A program made the translations under genes and the position numbers. The notes under the pieces were generated by a model, which had not been told where the DNA came from, ran no database searches, and worked only from the letters and a program-made list of their open reading frames with translations. 16,534 nucleotides of DNA from Mucilaginibacter sp. GTDB lineage: Bacteria; Bacteroidota; Bacteroidia; Sphingobacteriales; Sphingobacteriaceae. This document shows positions 14,779 through 16,534 of the stretch, piece after piece (position 1 is the first letter of the stretch; every line of letters starts with the position of its first letter). The stretch is taken from assembly GCA_025934475.1 (NCBI GenBank), contig JAICXZ010000009.1, positions 1 to 16,534 of the forward strand, in the 5' to 3' direction.

Positions 14779-16534
14779 TTTCCTTATCTCCGCTCCTGCT
14801 TCCTTGCCGAAATTATAAATTAATTTCTGCATTATACTATCTATGGCCTTGTCGGTCAAAGTTTTTTCTTCATCCTGTAAAGTAAAACTTAAAGCGTACG
14901 ACTTTTTACCGGCAGGAAGCTTATCACCCTGGTAAACATCGAACACATTGACATCTTTCAAGAGCTTGCGCTCAGTCTTCTGCGCAATTTGCTTCAGCTG
15001 ACCAAAAGTAACGGCTTTATCCACCAGCATCGACAAGTCTCGGCGCACAGCCGGGAACTTAGACACTTCATGGTATACTATCTTGTTTTTGCGTACTGCG
15101 TTCAGGATCATATCGAAATTAAAATCAGCGCAAAATACTTCCTGGTCAACGTCGGTCTTTTTCAAAGCATCGGCAGCTACCGGTCCGAATTTTACCATCT
15201 GTTTATTATTAAGCATGTATTGAAGGCCAAATGCAAGTTTGCTGCAGGTAGCATCCTCCACCGTGATGTCTTTTATGTTAAGCTTTGCCAACAAACCATC
15301 AACTACTGCTTTTATTTTATAGAACGAAACTTCGCCCGGTTTCTGGTTCCATTGTTCGGCTTTATCAGCGCCGGTGATAAAAATTGCGAAACGCTGGGTT
15401 TCATTATACTTATCATCCTTGACGCTATAAACCTTACCGAACTCGTACAATTTCAGATTCGGATTTTTACGGTTCTGATTGTAAGCGATAGCTTCGAGAC
15501 CCGAAAATACCAGGCTCTGACGCATTACATCCAAATCACTACTCAACGGGTTCAGAATCTTTACCGCATGATCGAGATTGTTTGAATAAGCCGATTTGGT
15601 CAGCGAATTGGACAATATCTCATTGAAACCATTCGCAGTGAGCAAATCTGAAATCGCATTCTGCACATCGTCTTTTTCAGGACGGGTTGAATTATTAAGC
15701 GAGGCCCTGATCTGGGTCGGTATGTCGATATTGTTGTAGCCGTAAATACGCAGAATTTCTTCGATTACATCCACATCACGAGTTACATCGACACGGTAAG
15801 GCGGAACTTTGAGCGATAAACCTTCGGAGGTTTCGTTTACAATCTTAATATCGAGCGCGGCAATAATGGCTTTGATTTCCTCGTGTCCAATCGCTTTACC
15901 GATCAACCTGTCAATATGGTGATAAGTAACATCCACGTCGAAAAACGCCACGGGATTGGGATAGATATCCGATACTACTGATGAAATCGTCCCGCCTGCA
16001 AGTTCTTTAATCAACTGCGCGGCGTACTTCAAAGCGAAAACAGTAATATCCGGATCGGTTCCGCGCTCGAATCTGAACGAAGCATCAGTTTTCAACCCAT
16101 GGCGCTTAGAAGTCTTACGCACCCAAACCGGGTTAAAATAGGCACTCTCCAGGAATATATTTTTGGTCGATTGTTTAACACCTGAACCAATGCCACCGAA
16201 TACGCCGGCTATACACATCGGCTTCTCAGCGTCGCAAATCATCAGATCGTCAGCCGACAGCTTACGCTCTACCTCGTCTAGTGTTTTAAAAGGTGTTCCT
16301 TCCGGGCAAGTTTTAACCAGCACTTTGCCACCTTTGATCTCATCAGCGTCGAATGCATGCAATGGTTGACCAAGGCCATGTAGTACATAATTTGTTATAT
16401 CGACAATGTTGTTAATAGCACGAACACCGATAACCGCCAGCTTTTCTTTCAGCCATTTAGGCGACTCTTTTACTTCGACACCTGAAATGGTTAAGCTTGA
16501 GTATCTTGGACAAGCAATCTCATTCTCAACCACA
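14776..16534 (-). CDS. pheT: Phenylalanyl-tRNA synthetase beta subunit (5' end outside window)
   Basis: The visible 585 residues lack the N-terminal part of a roughly 800-residue protein; the frame runs off the right edge, and a GTG near the edge is not the true start. The fragment opens at the B3/4 editing domain (ENEIACPRYSSLTISGVEV, later GVFGGIGSGV and SFRFERGTDP). It continues with the B5 DNA-binding-like domain (about 215-275, ending in DVDVIEEILRIYGYNNI), the catalytic-like core (about 290-480), and the C-terminal FDX-ACB anticodon-binding domain (about 495-585, beginning FPAVRRDLSMLVD). With PheS it charges tRNA-Phe, and the beta subunit edits mischarged Tyr-tRNA. Its stop codon is part of the right inverted repeat. 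All visible domains are intact. Confidence 0.96.
   Translation of the reverse strand, partial: VVENEIACPRYSSLTISGVEVKESPKWLKEKLAVIGVRAINNIVDITNYVLHGLGQPLHAFDADEIKGGKVLVKTCPEGTPFKTLDEVERKLSADDLMICDAEKPMCIAGVFGGIGSGVKQSTKNIFLESAYFNPVWVRKTSKRHGLKTDASFRFERGTDPDITVFALKYAAQLIKELAGGTISSVVSDIYPNPVAFFDVDVTYHHIDRLIGKAIGHEEIKAIIAALDIKIVNETSEGLSLKVPPYRVDVTRDVDVIEEILRIYGYNNIDIPTQIRASLNNSTRPEKDDVQNAISDLLTANGFNEILSNSLTKSAYSNNLDHAVKILNPLSSDLDVMRQSLVFSGLEAIAYNQNRKNPNLKLYEFGKVYSVKDDKYNETQRFAIFITGADKAEQWNQKPGEVSFYKIKAVVDGLLAKLNIKDITVEDATCSKLAFGLQYMLNNKQMVKFGPVAADALKKTDVDQEVFCADFNFDMILNAVRKNKIVYHEVSKFPAVRRDLSMLVDKAVTFGQLKQIAQKTERKLLKDVNVFDVYQGDKLPAGKKSYALSFTLQDEEKTLTDKAIDSIMQKLIYNFGKEAGAEIRK

Noticed and set aside
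1..16534. CRISPR array, tRNA/rRNA genes, transposase or prophage genes
   Set aside because: None seen: no regularly spaced repeat-spacer units, no tRNA cloverleaf noticed, and no transposase or phage-type protein in any frame.

Overview
The window looks like a chromosomal segment of a Bacteroidota bacterium, most likely a sphingobacterium-type organism (Mucilaginibacter/Pedobacter group). This rests on the fused PlsC-GNAT acyltransferase, the pheT - coiled coil - zapA - rny gene order, the near absence of Shine-Dalgarno sequences, AT-rich intergenic regions with TTAA/TCTAA-type repeats, and an outer-membrane porin inside a pst operon. The genus is inference from protein flavour, not a database match.

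Left part (1-4073): a Tat-exported DsrE-like protein (minus), a 387-base gene-free stretch, then a translationally coupled pair on the minus strand, a ComEA-like helix-hairpin-helix membrane protein followed by apt (ATGA overlap). Divergent from them is a two-domain acyltransferase of the OlsF type, probably making aminoacyl (ornithine or glycine) lipids.

Middle (4186-11327): a complete phosphate uptake operon on the minus strand, in transcription order porin - pstS - pstC - pstA - pstB - phoU, closed by a strong rho-independent terminator at 4186-4210. A 297-base divergent control region separates it from a plus-strand DUF47 (PhoU-like) gene. That region has TTAA-type repeats with 11-base spacing facing both ways, which resemble Pho boxes. 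The DUF47 gene has no Pit transporter downstream; it converges on a DUF962/Mpo1-like membrane protein, and the two share the four bases of their stop codons.

Right part (11922-16534), all on the minus strand: pheT (5' end off the window) - a four-helix-bundle protein of the 23S rRNA intervening-sequence (IVS) type - ZapB-like coiled coil - zapA - a structured non-coding stretch that looks like 6S RNA - rny. The most striking observation is that the four-helix-bundle gene lies between two 30-base inverted repeats identical at 29 of 30 positions. They sit between the pheT stop codon and the start of the ZapB-like gene, as if an IVS-like cassette had inserted into this cell-division/translation operon. 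Other intergenic structures worth checking are a 19-base-arm hairpin between pstS and pstC, a REP-like palindrome after the acyltransferase gene, and a triple 7-base repeat between pstB and phoU.
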